Source: Panax quinquefolius (lineage: Eukaryota; Streptophyta; Magnoliopsida; Apiales; Araliaceae). From it: DNA of 64,000 nt. The stretch lies in contig CM035165.1 in the NCBI GenBank assembly GCA_020205615.1, forward strand, positions 91,388,005 through 91,452,004. Reading direction: 5' to 3'. Numbering within the stretch: the stretch's first letter is position 1; each line of letters starts with the position of its first letter. The position numbers were made by a program, and so were the translations under genes. The notes below the pieces were generated by a model. That model ran no database searches. It saw only the letters and a list, made by a program, of their open reading frames with translations, and was not told the DNA's origin. Below are positions 1-12,775 of the stretch, in pieces.

Positions 1-2318
1 TGTCTCTAAGTTACATCGAGAGAGGTTTGGTCACCTAATTGCGCTTAATAAGGAGAAATCCTTATCGGAAAGCCCCCTCTTTCACAGGAGCGACACGGTT
101 GTTAAATATTTTGAGTTATAATATTAATGATGAATAAGTTCGTGTTGATTAAAGATGAAATTGATATTTCCATTGTGTTGGAATTATTAGTGTTAATGGA
201 AATCAACAACTATTTTGATAATAATAGATGTCTGGAGGTTATATTGACCAATCGGGTAATTAATCAGATAAATGAGCAATTAATTGCTATTAATTCACAT
301 GATTATAACTATTTGTTCACATGTGTGTACTATTGATTCACATTCATTTACTATTAGGGGAGGTGGTGCAAGATTGATAATACTTGCATGACTAAGTTAA
401 AAATGGAGGTATAGATGGAGGTACTATAATGTAATTCGTATTTTCACATGTATAGAACTATTGATTCACATGATTGAACTATTGATTAACATTATTTACT
501 ATTAGGGGAGGTGGTGCAAGTTTGATATTACTTGCAGGACTAAATTAAAAATGAAGAAAAAAGAGGAAGGTATTATACTGTAATATTTCGATCCCCAAAA
601 CGTGTAATTATCGAAACTATATTTTCCTATAAATAGAAGCTCATTCTTCCTTCATTTCTCACCAATTCACTAAAGCTATAGAGCAATTATTATAGAGAGA
701 AATTGTAGAGAGAAAGAAAAAGAGAAGTCTGCTACCTCACTATTCCAGTATCCAGTTTTCTTTTAAGGTAAGGGGTATTATTCCTTCGTATTTATGAAGA
801 GAGTTATTTTCTTTCAATACTCGTAAGGGTTGTTATTTCATTCTTTATTATTATTTTAGAATAACCTGTCTATGCGAAATACCGCATACATGGTGAAATT
901 CTTACGTTATTCCATTCTTTATTATTACATTGGAATAACACATGCACATGTGGCCCGTCGCATGCACAGTGAATTACATTGTTATTCCATTCTTTATTAT
1001 TCTATTGAAATATCACATGCATGCGGATTACACAACCTAGTTCCCTTCTTTATTATTACGTTAAAATATCACATGCATGCGATTACGAATGACATGGTTC
1101 CATTCTTTATTATTACATTGGAATAACTCGTCTGCATGGATTCATCGCATGCACGGTGAATTCTTACATTATTCTATTCTTTATTATACATTGGTATAAC
1201 ACATCATGTGGACTACCACATGCATGGTGAATGATCCTTCGTATTCATTCCTTATTAAATTGTGGAAATGATGCATACATGTGGATTACGCATGGCGGCA
1301 AAAATCCATTTGCAGTTTCATATATTCTATTATACTCGGTTGGTTAAAGTTTTGGCTTCTATACTCCATGAAATTAGTAGAATATCACGGATATTTGCGC
1401 TTCATCCAAATATCTTTTATGGAAATATTCTTACGAGAATTCTTGAATTTTACTCCACAAAACAGTATCATGTTGACAATTTGGACGTTATTGATTTCTG
1501 GATAAATTAAATTATAAATCTTTAAAATTTATCCTTGAACTTATTTTATTGAATTCTTATATCATTGTCATCATCATCATGTTTATAATATGTTGAAAGT
1601 CATCTGTGGTCTGTAGTGCATAGATGGACTTGGTATGATTATGACCCGGGATTATTCGGTATAATCATGACCGTAATGTTACAAATGATGTGGTAAAAGT
1701 CCTCATTGGCTGTAGTGCATTGATGGACAGTTGTGGTCGTGATACTAATGAATATCATCAATAGTAGTGCGAGGATGATGTGGTTTATTTATTAAAAGGT
1801 GAGTCTCGTGATAAAAGTGATGAAAACCTTTTAAATCATAGAAGATTGTAGATTTTATTCTCTACTTGACTCTTCTAATGGATTGCTTATTCATTACCGC
1901 AGATTAAACTTGATGTTGGTTATATTTTATCGGTTTAACAATCGTTGAAGGCTAACGATAAATTATTACGCATTATCTTAGTCATAATATTTCTTACTAG
2001 GCTAGTTGAGCTCACCCTTTCTTTCACTGTTCTCTTCAAGAAATGAGAATATAGCTGGGACGAGTCGGGGAACGGATTGATGGTCTAGATGGTTGTTTTA
2101 GTAGTCCTCATAATTCTATGAAATAGTGTGATAATAATTGTAATGAGGACTCCCTTGAGTGTGGATATTGTCTAGATGACAATATTCTTGTTTAAACTCT
2201 CAGCTATGTTTTGTCGTATTTTACACGACTGTTGTATAATTAAGTTGTATTTGAATTTATGTACCATGTATCTGGCGACTCAAGATGGGTAATGTATACC
2301 TATTTTGGGGGCGTCACA
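1..2318 (+). repeat. LTR of a Ty3/gypsy family, cut by the window start
   Basis: This is the 3' part of a long terminal repeat of the same family as the LTRs at 3153-5788 and 23774-26449. Seen: its first 110 bases match the reverse complement of about 5080-5190. It has a TATA box at 628-636, an array of short repeats at about 880-1260, GTAGTGCAT repeats at about 1600-1770, and a terminus ending GGGGGCGTCACA at 2311-2318. The sequence after it is not a primer binding site but the pol of a different gypsy element, so this LTR is an insertion, probably a solo LTR. Compared with the 2.64-2.68 kb full length, roughly 340 bases lie before the window, so the left target duplication cannot be checked. 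Confidence 0.8.
628..636 (+). promoter_or_regulatory. TATA box of the LTR promoter
   Basis: TATAAATAG lies in the LTR and is followed by GAAGCTCATTC and a purine-rich GAGAGAAA leader. The same block recurs at about 17388, 18872 and 24819 in the other LTR copies, which marks it as the conserved U3/R promoter of this family. Confidence 0.6.
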
Positions 2319-3152
2319 AAGCCCATATATGGAGTTTTTACAAAGCGGTAGTCTTCCTGTTGAAAAGAAGGAAACAGTCACGATAAAGAAGAAAGCACAA
2401 CGATTCTTCTTACAAAACGAAAAGTTGTTTAGAAGAGGGTTTAATGGCAAGCCCTTACGGTGTTTGGAATTAAGAGAGGCCAAGGATTTGGTTTACCGAA
2501 TGCGTAAAGATGAACACCAAGGAGGAGCCAAGTTGTATAAACAGTTGATTGATCATGGTTACTACTGGCCTAGAATGGAAGGGGATTGTTTGTCACATTT
2601 GCTAAGAAGTGTTACGTTTGCCAAATTCATGGAAACTTAATTCATGCTCATGTTGTGGATTTATGGACCTTAGCAACACCATGGCCCTTCCATACATGTG
2701 GAATGGATCTTATAGGCCCTATTCTTCCCAATTCAAAGGACAACATCTGAATCTTGACCGCCACTAAGATGTACACAAAGTGGGTAGAAGCAATACCCTT
2801 AAAGAGGGCTACAGGACCAGCAGTGGCAAATTTCATCAAGTAGCATATTATTTGTCGTTTTGGGATCCCGAATATCATTTTATCAGACAATGGAACTCCC
2901 TTCATCAATAGGGACGTCAAGAGCCTGATAGATAGATACAGGGTAAAGCATTACAAATCATCTCCTTACTACCCGAAAGGCAACGGACAAGCAGAGGCCA
3001 CAAACATAACTTTGATCAAGATTCTCTCGAAAATCCTTGATGATCACCCGAAAACATGGGCAGAACATTTACCAATAGCACTATGGGCCTATCGAACTTC
3101 GAAAAGAAAGCCTACAGGTGAAACCCCATACGCACTAGTATATGGTAAAGAG
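2319..3152 (+). pseudogene. Ty3/gypsy (Tat-like) pol fragment, integrase zinc and core domains
   Basis: The translation reads through a linker (PYMEFLQSGSLP), the H2C2 zinc-binding region (KLFRRGF..., DEHQGGAKLYKQLI, HGYYWPRME) and the catalytic core (GMDLIGPI, LSDNGTPF, YYPKGNGQAEATN, WAYRTSKRKPTGETPY). These are the D-D-E landmarks of a retroviral-type integrase, and the wording is that of plant Tat-lineage Ty3 elements. Frame changes near 2590-2640 and stop codons in the core (for example after KDNI near 2748) show that it is dead. The reading frame resumes at 5789 after an inserted LTR. It enters the window downstream of another LTR, so RT and RNase H are not visible. Confidence 0.85.
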
Positions 3153-5788
3153 TGTGATGCCCCCAAAATAGGTATACATCACCCATTCTGAGTCGCCAAA
3201 TACATGGTACAGAAACAAATATAACCTCAGTAATATAATTGTCGTGGAAAATACGATAACACATATACTATGAGTTGGAATACAAATACTGTATAATAGT
3301 GAGTATACAAACTCTAAAGTAGTCCTCATTACAATTATTCAAACACTATTTTACAAAAATAGTGACTGCTAAAACATCTTTTAGAACCATCACTCCATAC
3401 CCCGACTAGATCCTACTATGTTCTCACCTCCTGAGAAGAAAAATGGAACGAAAAGGAAAAGGGTGAGCTCAACTAGCCCAGTAAAGAATATTATGAATAA
3501 GATAATATATAAAAAATTATCATTAGTCTTCAACAGGGAAAAATCTGATAAAATATAATAGACAACAAGTTTTAGATCAACAACTGCAGGGAAAACAGCA
3601 ATCCATTAGAAGAGTCAAGTAGAGAGAGAACTCTACTATCTTCTAAGATTTAAAAGTCCATCATCGATATTTTATCCCTGTAACATCAATCAATATACAT
3701 CTTGAATCAAGTATTCATCTTTGCACTACAGGCCAAAGATATTCATTTGTATCACCAGGTTGGTCATGTTCATCTCAACACTGTTCATCTTTGCCTTTAT
3801 GGGCCAAAGATATTCATTAGGTAATCATTCATCTTTGCACTATAGGCCAAAGATATTCAGTAATATCATCATTTAGGACTGAGGATGATGAAAAATATCT
3901 TAAAGAAAACGAATCCAGCGAGACAAAAGATCAAAGATTAGGGATTCGTATTACAGTTTATTCAAGTTCAATAATACTTCATAATAACAAAATTTGAAAC
4001 AGAATTCAAAAATAAAGATCAAAACATTGATACAATCAAAGATAGTAACCATAATAGACATCTTGGACAAAAAGGAAAATTTTCATTTTTCGGTGAATAG
4101 TATCGTATACGTGAATATTAACCCCGACACAAAAAGTTCTAAATTTGATAAAAAGTTCAGACCAATATTTCGGCATAATGATATTGAAAGAAATAATATC
4201 ATTTACGAAGAAAATAACATCCCTTACCTCAAAATAATAGTACCACTTGAATTTGGATATAGTCTTTGTGAAACTTACACTGAATAGCAACTCTCAAAGT
4301 ATCAAAATACTCACAAAAATACGCTCGATAATCTAGAGAGAAAGAAAACTTATTTCTGGTGTGATTTTCAATTCTAACCTAAGCGCCTATTTATAGGAAA
4401 ATACTAGAACGCCAAAGGAGACTAAAATAATAGAATATTATTTTTTTTCTTTTCTAACTTCCTACACCACTCACCAACCAGCACCTCAATTCTGAAAATT
4501 TCAGCAGCCCCATGTGCATTCAACACCAACCAAAAAGTGGGTCCCACCCATAATTTAATAAAAATCATTTTATTTTCTGAAATTTCAATAATTCATAGAA
4601 AATAGCCCGTTTAACAGAAAAATACGAATTTTATGTCCATTCCACACGAAATTGAATTCTCTACAACTTTGCAGAAGAAAGTTTTTTCAAATTCCAAACA
4701 AAAAATATCCGAAATCCACAAACGGATGATTTTCAACATCTCTAAAATTCCATAACAAATCATTCATTCATTTTTAACGGTTCAAAATTTTTGGATATAT
4801 ACTCAACTTATATATGTATAATATATCCAAAAATCACAACGATCCAACGGCCGGATTAAAATTATAACTCACGCAATAGAGCTTTAAGAACACCGATTTG
4901 ATCTTTTAATACCTCCAATCCGACAAAATACTGATAAAACACCTCAACATTAATTCCTTCATTTATAACCACATAAATAAATCCATCCTTTATATCCACA
5001 TAAAATAAATATTTCCTTATCATATAAATCAATAATTAATTATTCATAAATAATATTACAGAAATAATTATTATGATAACCCTATTCGTTCCTGGGAAAG
5101 ATAGGGCTTTTCGATAAGGATTTCTCCTTACTGGCGCGCAATTAGGTGACCAAACCCCTTTCCTATACAGAACTTCCTTAGACATTGCCAATAATGCTCT
5201 CTAATAATATTATTCAAATAATATGATTTATTGATCTGATAATGGAGATACTGTGAAATAACAATTATTGAAACAACAATAATATAAAATATCAACGCAA
5301 CAATTATTGAATCAATAAAATAAAATATTAAACAGTAATTACTGTAACAATTATTGAGTAGTGTCTTCTTACGTAAGAATCAATAATTCAAAAATATCAT
5401 GCAGCAAAACCGTAATGCTTTATCGCGTATGCCACGCGCGTACATTATATTTTAACCACCGTATTCATTCAACGGTGTTAATTCAGTAACCATTACGCCG
5501 TTATTTATAAAAACTCAAACTTGTCGTTTTTTCTTCATTAAGCGGTTATTACATTATGGGGCCCTAAATGGTCAACCGCCGTCGCATGCGAATATTCCCC
5601 GACAACAAGAATATTCCACGGCCAAATGAATATTCCCCAACAAAATAAATATTTTATAACCACTTGCTTATTTTGTAAAATTTGCACATTTCACCCATAA
5701 CCAAAATATTATATCAAATTAACACTTTATTATTCACAATAATAATTAGAGGAAATTTGATTTTATTAAAATAAGTTGGGGTCTTACA
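3153..5788 (-). mobile_element. Solo LTR (minus) inside the gypsy integrase gene, TSD AAGAG
   Basis: On the minus strand this 2636-bp repeat starts TGTAAGACCCC and ends CCCCCATCACA, the termini of the long-LTR family. AAGAG is duplicated exactly on both sides (3148-3152 and 5789-5793), and the interrupted integrase frame (VYGKE / EVVLPTEIE) is continuous once the LTR is removed. No internal element sequence is present, so this is a solo LTR left by LTR-LTR recombination, or a complete LTR that lost its body. Three copies of a motif with core GGCC...TAGTGCA lie at about 3715-3865 and match the arrays in the other LTRs. Confidence 0.9.
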
Positions 5789-6181
5789 AAGAGGTTGTCT
5801 TGCCTACTGAAATAGAAATCCCTTCGGCAAGGATGAGACTCCAAAGCTTAGTCGAGGAAGAGAACCGACCAGCTGCCCTAGAAGCCTTAGCTGACTTCCG
5901 AGACAAAGCTAAAGAAAAATTAAAACGGTACCATGAAAAACTGCGACAACAATACAATACTGCAGTGGTACCTCAACAAATTCTGGTGGGGCACTTGGTG
6001 CTCAAGACAGCGAATCAAGTCATGAGGGGAACACCAACCACCAAATTTTTTCCCCAAATGAGAAGGCCCGTATAGGGTGCGAGAGATCTCTGAAAGCGAA
6101 TATTGAAAAATATCTCGTGTGGGATCAAATGCTATCTCGGGCCCATTGAACCTAAAATGGGTAAAGAAATATTATACATGA
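5789..6181 (+). pseudogene. Ty3/gypsy (Tat-like) pol C-terminus
   Basis: Continuation of the integrase from 2319-3152: the residues EVVLPTEIEIPSARM, an acidic/basic helix (LADFRDKAKEKLKRYHEK) and the C-terminal 'QxLVGHLVLK...KFFPKWEGPYRVREI...NLKWVKKYY' region of Tat-like integrases. A frameshift lies close to 6050, since the frame that opens at 5789 stops at 6075 while the family sequence continues in another frame to a TGA at 6179-6181. It is the end of the element's coding region. Confidence 0.85.
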
Positions 6182-6629
6182 GATAGTCATCACAGAAAAG
6201 TTATACTTTCAACTTTAAAAGTAATTAAGGCACATGAGTTTAAGTCTTTAAATCCAAGAAAGTTACACTTTATCTCTAAAAGTGGCGAACGTTATGCTTT
6301 TCGTTAAAAGCAACATGATTATCAATAAAATGTCAAACTTTCACTTATACTTGAATATTTTTCTGATTTTAAAAAAAGTATGGATTCAAGTGTTAGTTTG
6401 CGGAAGAAAAAAAAACATGTTTTTTTTTTTTACAAAATTCATGTTTGCCTTTTTATTATTCAAATTGTTGTGTTAGAATATTAATTTGAATAACTTGAGA
6501 TTCAATGTTAAGCATTGAGTCTTAAAAAAAAGAAATTCAAATTAAAGGCAATTAATAAGGCTAAAGAAACTCTATTCTGATAAATGGAAAATATGTAAAT
6601 GAGTTTTTTTTGATACAAGAATAAAAAAA
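6182..6629. other. Spacer between gypsy pol and the antisense PMD gene
   Basis: AT-rich sequence with poly-A and poly-T runs. I see no gene here. It separates the convergent ends of the pol fragment (+) and the PMD pseudogene (-), as would be expected if both belong to one retroelement with an antisense 3' ORF. Confidence 0.4.
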
Positions 6630-9600
6630 CTACAAAAAGTCATGATCTAAGGGCCATGACATATCAAACTGAAGTGGGGGCAAAGCTAAGGCCTCCAATT
6701 TAGCAATGGCAGCATCACGAGCCTTCACATTGGCAGCTTTCAGCTTCTAAAAAGTTTGGATATTTGACTTTAAACCATAAAGTTAGGTCTCCAGTTCGTT
6801 TGCAGTTTTCTCAAGATCTGAAAGTTGTTCTGAAAATGAGTTATTCTCACATTGATACATAGTAACCTCTGACCGTAGTGCAACGATCTGAAAAGTGGAA
6901 CTAAGAAGATCCAACCGAGCGCGAAAGGGAGACATATCAAAGCCAACAGTAGAGAAGTCATTAAGCTCACTACTAAATCTATCTAAGTCTTCGGCTCGCA
7001 AAGAATAGAAAGAAAGACTGTGCAATTCAAGAATAAGGCTAGCAAGTCGATCCAAAAAGAAAGTCTGGACGGGGGCCATGCGGATAGTCAGATGATCAAG
7101 TGTTTGTGGAAACCGAGTTAAGAGACGATCGAGAATTTCCTGACTTGAAGAAGATATTTGAAAACCCCTCCAAGAAATAAAATCTCCACTTGGATTGAAG
7201 GAAACTCTAGTAGGAGCCACTTCAGAAGCCACCATAAAATCACTCGGGACAAAGGATGAAGAAACAGGTGGCTGATGTGCTGCTGATGACTCCTTAACAA
7301 AGGATGAAGAAACATGTGGCCGTTATGTTGCTGATAAATCCTTGAAGCCCCAGTAGGAGGATAACCAAGGTCATCACTAAACGGTAAGGTGACGACACCC
7401 GGATTAAGAGCATCAAATAAAGCAAACAACTCGACAGATAAAGGCAAATCTTTCTTCTCACCCTAAAAAAAAGAAAAGAAAAATGATAAAACATAATATA
7501 TTATAGAGGAAAAAAGAAAATATGTATAGGTCAACTAAAGAAAATACTCACACTGATGGATAAAGAGTCGTGAGATGTCATAGAAAGCGAAATGTCACCA
7601 ATAAGCTCAGACGAATTCCTCCTCGAGAAAATAGGAGCCTCACCGGTACCTTCTAGTGAAGAGGTGCTATAAGAGGATGTAAAGAGAGAGTTGTAAAACC
7701 CACAACATGACCCAAACTCACATCAGATAAAGAATCATCAACATCAAGACTAACACGATCATCATGTGGTGAAGAAGACTCGATGGCAACAGTGATAGGT
7801 TGAGGAGGGACACAAGTAGTGGAAGTCGCGACCGTCTCACTTACAACACCCGCAGGAAACCTAATAGGAACACCATCATTTTCTTCATCAGCCTTGACAA
7901 TCTGAAAAATAAGAAAATAATGACAAAGGGAAACACGAAAACAACTGTATGAATGGATGAAAGACAAATGAAAATGCTACAAATTTAACCAAAAGTTTGC
8001 ATTGTTTCTTGACTGGATCCTCAGCTGCCGACATACTGGAGCTAGTGTTATCAAAGGGGTGCTTTGCCAAAGGCTTTAAGATAAGTGTTTTCCCATTTAG
8101 CATTCGTCTAATGACAGAATGACTAGCAAGGACCACGGTAGAATCTGTATGGGGCATTACCTTAGAGTTAGTAATAGCAGATGCTCTCATTTTAGAGGGA
8201 GTAACTTTGATTTCCTCGGCAGCAAAGGATCCCTGGGGAGGAACTGGAGGAGATATCCGAGATGAAATTCGTGATGGAAGATTCAAGGAAGTAGTAGGGA
8301 CCTGTGCGGGAGGAACGATTGGGTCTGCTAACTGAGGAGGAAGAGACTCAGACATTAAAGCCTTACGCTCAAGAAGCCGAGTACTAGTTGGCCAACGCTC
8401 CGAACGAGTATTAGTTCTAGGAGAACATAACATTCTGGCCCATTGAAGACATTCAGGAGGAGAAATTGGTGGCGAACAAATCATAGTATCATCCTGCCAT
8501 TTTTTAAGGTTGATGAGCCAGTAGCTGCGTTCAAAAGTAGTAAAGCGCCCTTGCCAAGAATCATCTGGTATAACGAAATGAAGAGGGTCATAAGGAGCAG
8601 TAGAAGGTTTTGGAAATTCCCATTCAAATGAGGATGATGTGGGGACAAAATTGAGGAGAGCACTCTCGTAATCCCTCTGGCAAGAGCGGCCGAAAGGTCA
8701 ATTCTGGTCAAATCCAAACTGCCTCATGACTCTATGAAGAGAGTAAAGTACGGTGCCAAAAACATCATCCTCAACAAGATAGGGAAGTTCCGCAACTCAA
8801 AGGAATATAAACCAAGAAAGTGAAGAACCAGTCAATTCCTTAACATTTGAAAAATAACGAAAGTCCCTCTTATATAAACGAGGCATAAAACCTCCCTCTG
8901 GAATAATGGTGTACGGATGGGCAGTGAAACAGAAAAAGTTATCAATATAAAGCCACAAATCTGAAGTAATCATATGATCAATCCAGCGAGCGTTGCGGTG
9001 AACAATATTGGGCGATGAAAAAGGGGGTGGATATTTCCTTTGTTTCTGGGACAAGTGCACAGATGTAGAATGGCCCCAAAAGTGCTCGAAGAGGAAGATC
9101 TGAAGAAAGGAACATGGAATGAAGCAATTCACGTCATACCTGAATAAATGAAAGAAATATTGACAAGCAAAATATATATATATATATATATATAATAATA
9201 AATATAATAAATGAGTGAAAGTGAAAAGGGGTACCTTTCCATGATTCTCTCATGGCAAGGACGATTTCATCAAGCGACGATACAAGGTCCCCAAAAGAAG
9301 TGAAGAAGAACCTCCGGACCAAGAGACAACAAAGCCACTAAGCTAAACATATACGAATTCGAGGGGGTAGTCCATAAGTAACTCAGGGGAAAATAAAGTG
9401 GGACAACCACATAGCCGGATAAGCGACTAAAGGAAAATGACAAGGTTCCTTATGAAGAAGAGAAGAACGAACTCTATATAATGCAGAACTATTCTAGTGG
9501 CGGACTTGTAATCCGAAAGAAATAACGGACCCAAGATAGCGTGAAGTCTCCAGGATGGTTGGGAAGTGCGAAAGTCTGAAAGCATTATATTAACTTGGAA

Positions 9601-10295
9601 CCTCGTGGTGTAATTGGAAGCCCGTTTGAAGGCTTCTGTCAAATACGCGACACATTTGGTATCCCTAGGTGACATGCTAGATGAATCATAAGAAGCTGAA
9701 TCAGCAGCAGGAAGGCTACAAGATATAGTTCAAAATAAATACATAACGCAAGAAAAATGAGGATGAATGTACAAAACAGAAGAAAGAAATACTGGTAAAT
9801 GGCATAGACATCCTCTAGAGTAGGGGTGAACTCCCCCCAAGCGGTGACAAATGTACACGTATGAGAAGAGCACCAACGTGAAATCAATAAAGTAAGGGTG
9901 TCATAGTCCTGTTGGATACGAAGATCTCTACATAATTGAACACAACGCAGAATCTCAGCTTTGTCCAGCAACTTCACATAATCGGAATTCCTGAGGATCT
10001 CATCGGTCCAAGGTTGCCATCCTCAAGGCTTACTAGATGAGTCGACGGGAAGCAAATGGGACCGAAAGGTACTCTATTTTTTGATGCATCACGGAGAATG
10101 TGAAAGAGAAGCGAGGAAAGCTATCCGCACTTTCGCCACCGCAACATATAGAAATACACCCCCTTTGTCAGGTGGATGAAAAGTTGCACGATCAAAATTC
10201 TTCGTTCGTTCCCAGAAATCATCAAAAGGCCCAAAGAAGGGAGTTTTTCCCCACTCGCTAATGAAGGGGATGTCCTTAGTAGTTTTTGGGTCCAT
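6630..10295 (-). pseudogene. Plant mobile domain (PMD) protein gene, decayed
   Basis: Reading right to left, pieces of one protein appear: about 10295 'SEWGKTPFFGPFDDFWERTKNF'; about 9980 the PMD core 'LISRWCSSHTCTFVTAWGEFTPTLEDVYAI'; about 9675 'MSPRDTKCVAYLTEAFKRASNY'; about 9130 'NIVHRNARWIDHMITSDLWLYID'; about 8480-7990 a Ser/Pro-rich disordered stretch; and 7235-6783 a helical C-terminal part, then 'KARDAAIAKLEALALPP' to a stop at 6630. The PMD (aminotransferase-like, plant mobile domain family) is known both from host genes (MAIN/MAIL) and as cargo of plant Ty3 elements and MULEs. In-frame stops near 6784 and 6750 and frame jumps at gaps that may be introns or decay indicate a pseudogene. 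Exon limits are uncertain. Confidence 0.65.
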
Positions 10296-12119
10296 GAGCG
10301 TTAAATCGAAATTAGCTTCTACAACGAGGGCGATTTAATATGAGAATTCTATGAAACAGGAAAACGAAGTGGAAAGCATTTGAAATATAGTACTTATCAT
10401 GGTAAAGGAGAAATTATGAATACCGAACAAACGAGGTCGCCTTGAAAACAATTTCCTTTTGACATTGTCCGGCGCGAAAAAGTCTAAACTCAAATAAGAA
10501 GATTTAGCCCGGATAAGGAGAGATTAAGGACACCTGAAAATAAGAAGGAACAAAATTATCAAACGACAAAAAACCCTCTAGGGTTCGGTCACCTCGGAAT
10601 TCGATCACGTTGAGATTCGGCCTCCTAAGATTTAGCCACCCTGGGATTCGGTCCCTACTAGGGTTCGCCCGCCTAGGATGGTCCAAGTATGGTAACTTGC
10701 TTCCTTTCTTGGTTCGATGTTTGATTGATCGGAACAAAGTGCCGCTCGAAGTTTCTTAAAAGTAAGTCTTTCTTTTATATTGGAAAAAAAAAAACGCACG
10801 CCACATTCCTGATTCCTTATTTATATCTAAAATTAAAAATTAAAAAAAAAAAAAAAATTCAGTGAACCAACAGCTTGTGGCGGAGAAAAAAAAATAGGTG
10901 ACAAATTTGCAAATAAAAATAAAAATAAAAAAATAAAATAAAATTAGAAAGAACGAATTATAATGCATAAATTGTCACATCATGTTTACTGAGTCTTAGA
11001 AGGAAAAGGCTCCTTTCTTTCTTATGAATTATAATTGTCATAGTGCTGGAGTGTTTACTAGATGCCAACCTCTTTCATGTATCTTGTTGCGTCAGTGTAG
11101 TATCCTTAAGATATGCACAGTATATTACCCATCACGAATTAAAAAATAAATAAATAATAATAATAATAATAAATAGATAAAAAAAAAAAATCCCTGCAGT
11201 ATAGAACTTGCATTAAAAAAATAAAAATAAATAAAAATCAGTACAACACATTAATCATGAAAGGTTGTGAATCAGAAAGGTGTAATCATAGTATGTTTCC
11301 TACTTTTAGGCTTCATTATTTTTTTAATATTATACTTTCCTTCATCATCATGCTATTCAGAAAATTTCAGTTACGCTAGTGAAATTAAGAGCACAAACAA
11401 TGACATCAGGCTTTAACGAATCTGACGCAACCAAAAAAAGAAATCAATTCCAGCTGTGCAATATATTCACATGGAGAGAACTGAGAAATTCAGTCGCTAT
11501 TACCTGAACGTGAAAACAAATCTATGCGATCGCGTAATTTTTTCTCCCTAAATTAGTTTCTTGAGGCTTCTCTCCAATACAATACTACTAATATTGTATT
11601 TCTTCATCAGCCACAAAGAAGAAACTCAGCCTTTTTCTTTCTATATATACAATAGTGATAAAGCACAAAGTATTCTACTAAACTTATTATTCTACAAGAA
11701 TCAATCTCTGCGAAATTGTTTTGTTTTAGAATTTTAATTGTGGGTGTTTGAAGTTTGAACCAATTTCAAAATAAATAAATAAATATTGTAATTCAAAAAA
11801 ACGTGTTAAGCACTGTTTTTGTTAATAGAATATATACTTATATATCCTAATATTTTATTTATATGATGTCACTAATTTTTACCCACAAAACCAAATTCTT
11901 CTTAAGACATATTTTACTGTTACGTTTGCCTTTCTAATTAATGCATATTGTCAAGTATTCTATTATGCATCTTCATTTACGAATTATGAATAGTTTATAT
12001 ATATTATTAATTGTTGCAACTAATTCTTCGATTGACAAGTTTTTAGATTTAATTTGATTGAGCAAAATTTGGAAACAAATTTGATAAATGATTTTCAAGA
12101 TATTTTAGGAGAGTTCTCT
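10296..12119. other. Non-genic, homopolymer-rich DNA
   Basis: 10296-10740 has modest GC and a short minus-strand frame of 77 residues that I do not recognise; it may be the 5' side of the PMD gene. From 10785 on there are many A-runs ((A)n, AAAT repeats near 10840-10945 and 11140-11240) and no convincing gene. It could be part of the same old retroelement. Confidence 0.4.
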
Positions 12120-12775
12120 TAGGGTTTCTTTCTCATAAGATTTTTTTTGTTTTTTTACGAGGCTTGCAAGATCGAGTTCCGCGGATTGTTCAGATAATTT
12201 GAAGCAGGATTCAAAGACTCGAAATATTTTTGCACGATCGTCACTCCGAAGGCGTGACTCACGTGCAGGGGGCAAAAGTGAGTCCGAGTACAAAATTAGG
12301 GCTCACGTGTGATCTAAAGAATTAAATGAACCGGAAAAAGTCTCCACGTGTCCCGAGGCAGAAGGCTCGTGGAGACAACTCATTTTGGGAATTGATTGAG
12401 AGATTGAATTGGTGGCTAAAAGGACAGGATGATTTAGGCATTACTTAAGTAACTAAGGGTATTTCTGGAATTTTTGCTGAAATCACATGCCATGCATAAG
12501 ACCCAAACATGTGTCAGGCACGTGACCATTTTTCCAGAAAACTCTATAAATACACCCATCATTTCAATAGAAGAGGATTTTTGGATTCTCTCTGAACTGA
12601 AGACTTGGAAGAAGGCTCTTGAATCCTAAGAGTTCTGCCACGTATTACTCGAGCAATTGCTTACTTGTTCTTCTCCCTTCTTCAACCACTCAATCAAGAC
12701 CATATTCTTTGCGGATTTCTCTCCTCCTCAGTCAACACGAAACCCTAACCTAGTAAGGTACGGTTTCTTTACCTA
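12120..12775 (+). repeat. Probable LTR remnant with promoter
   Basis: A block with higher GC than its surroundings has ACGTG-type motifs (near 12260, 12303, 12344 and 12510), a TATA box (TATAAATA, 12545-12552) and a downstream CT-rich leader ending near 'CCCTAACCTAGTAAGG' at about 12755. This arrangement is typical of a plant LTR promoter, possibly the 3' LTR of the Tat-like element whose pol ends at 6181. No partner LTR is in the window, so family and ends are not established. A host promoter is possible but no gene follows. Confidence 0.35.
12545..12552 (+). promoter_or_regulatory. TATA box in the LTR-like block
   Basis: TATAAATA is followed by a pyrimidine-rich leader. No coding region can be linked to it. 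Confidence 0.35.

Noticed and set aside
10504..10737. 77-residue minus-strand ORF as a separate gene
   Set aside because: No recognisable domain; may be the upstream part of the PMD gene or chance.
12105..12293. 62-residue minus-strand ORF (MYSDSLLPPARESRLRSDD...)
   Set aside because: No family recognised, isolated, and inside an LTR-like block.
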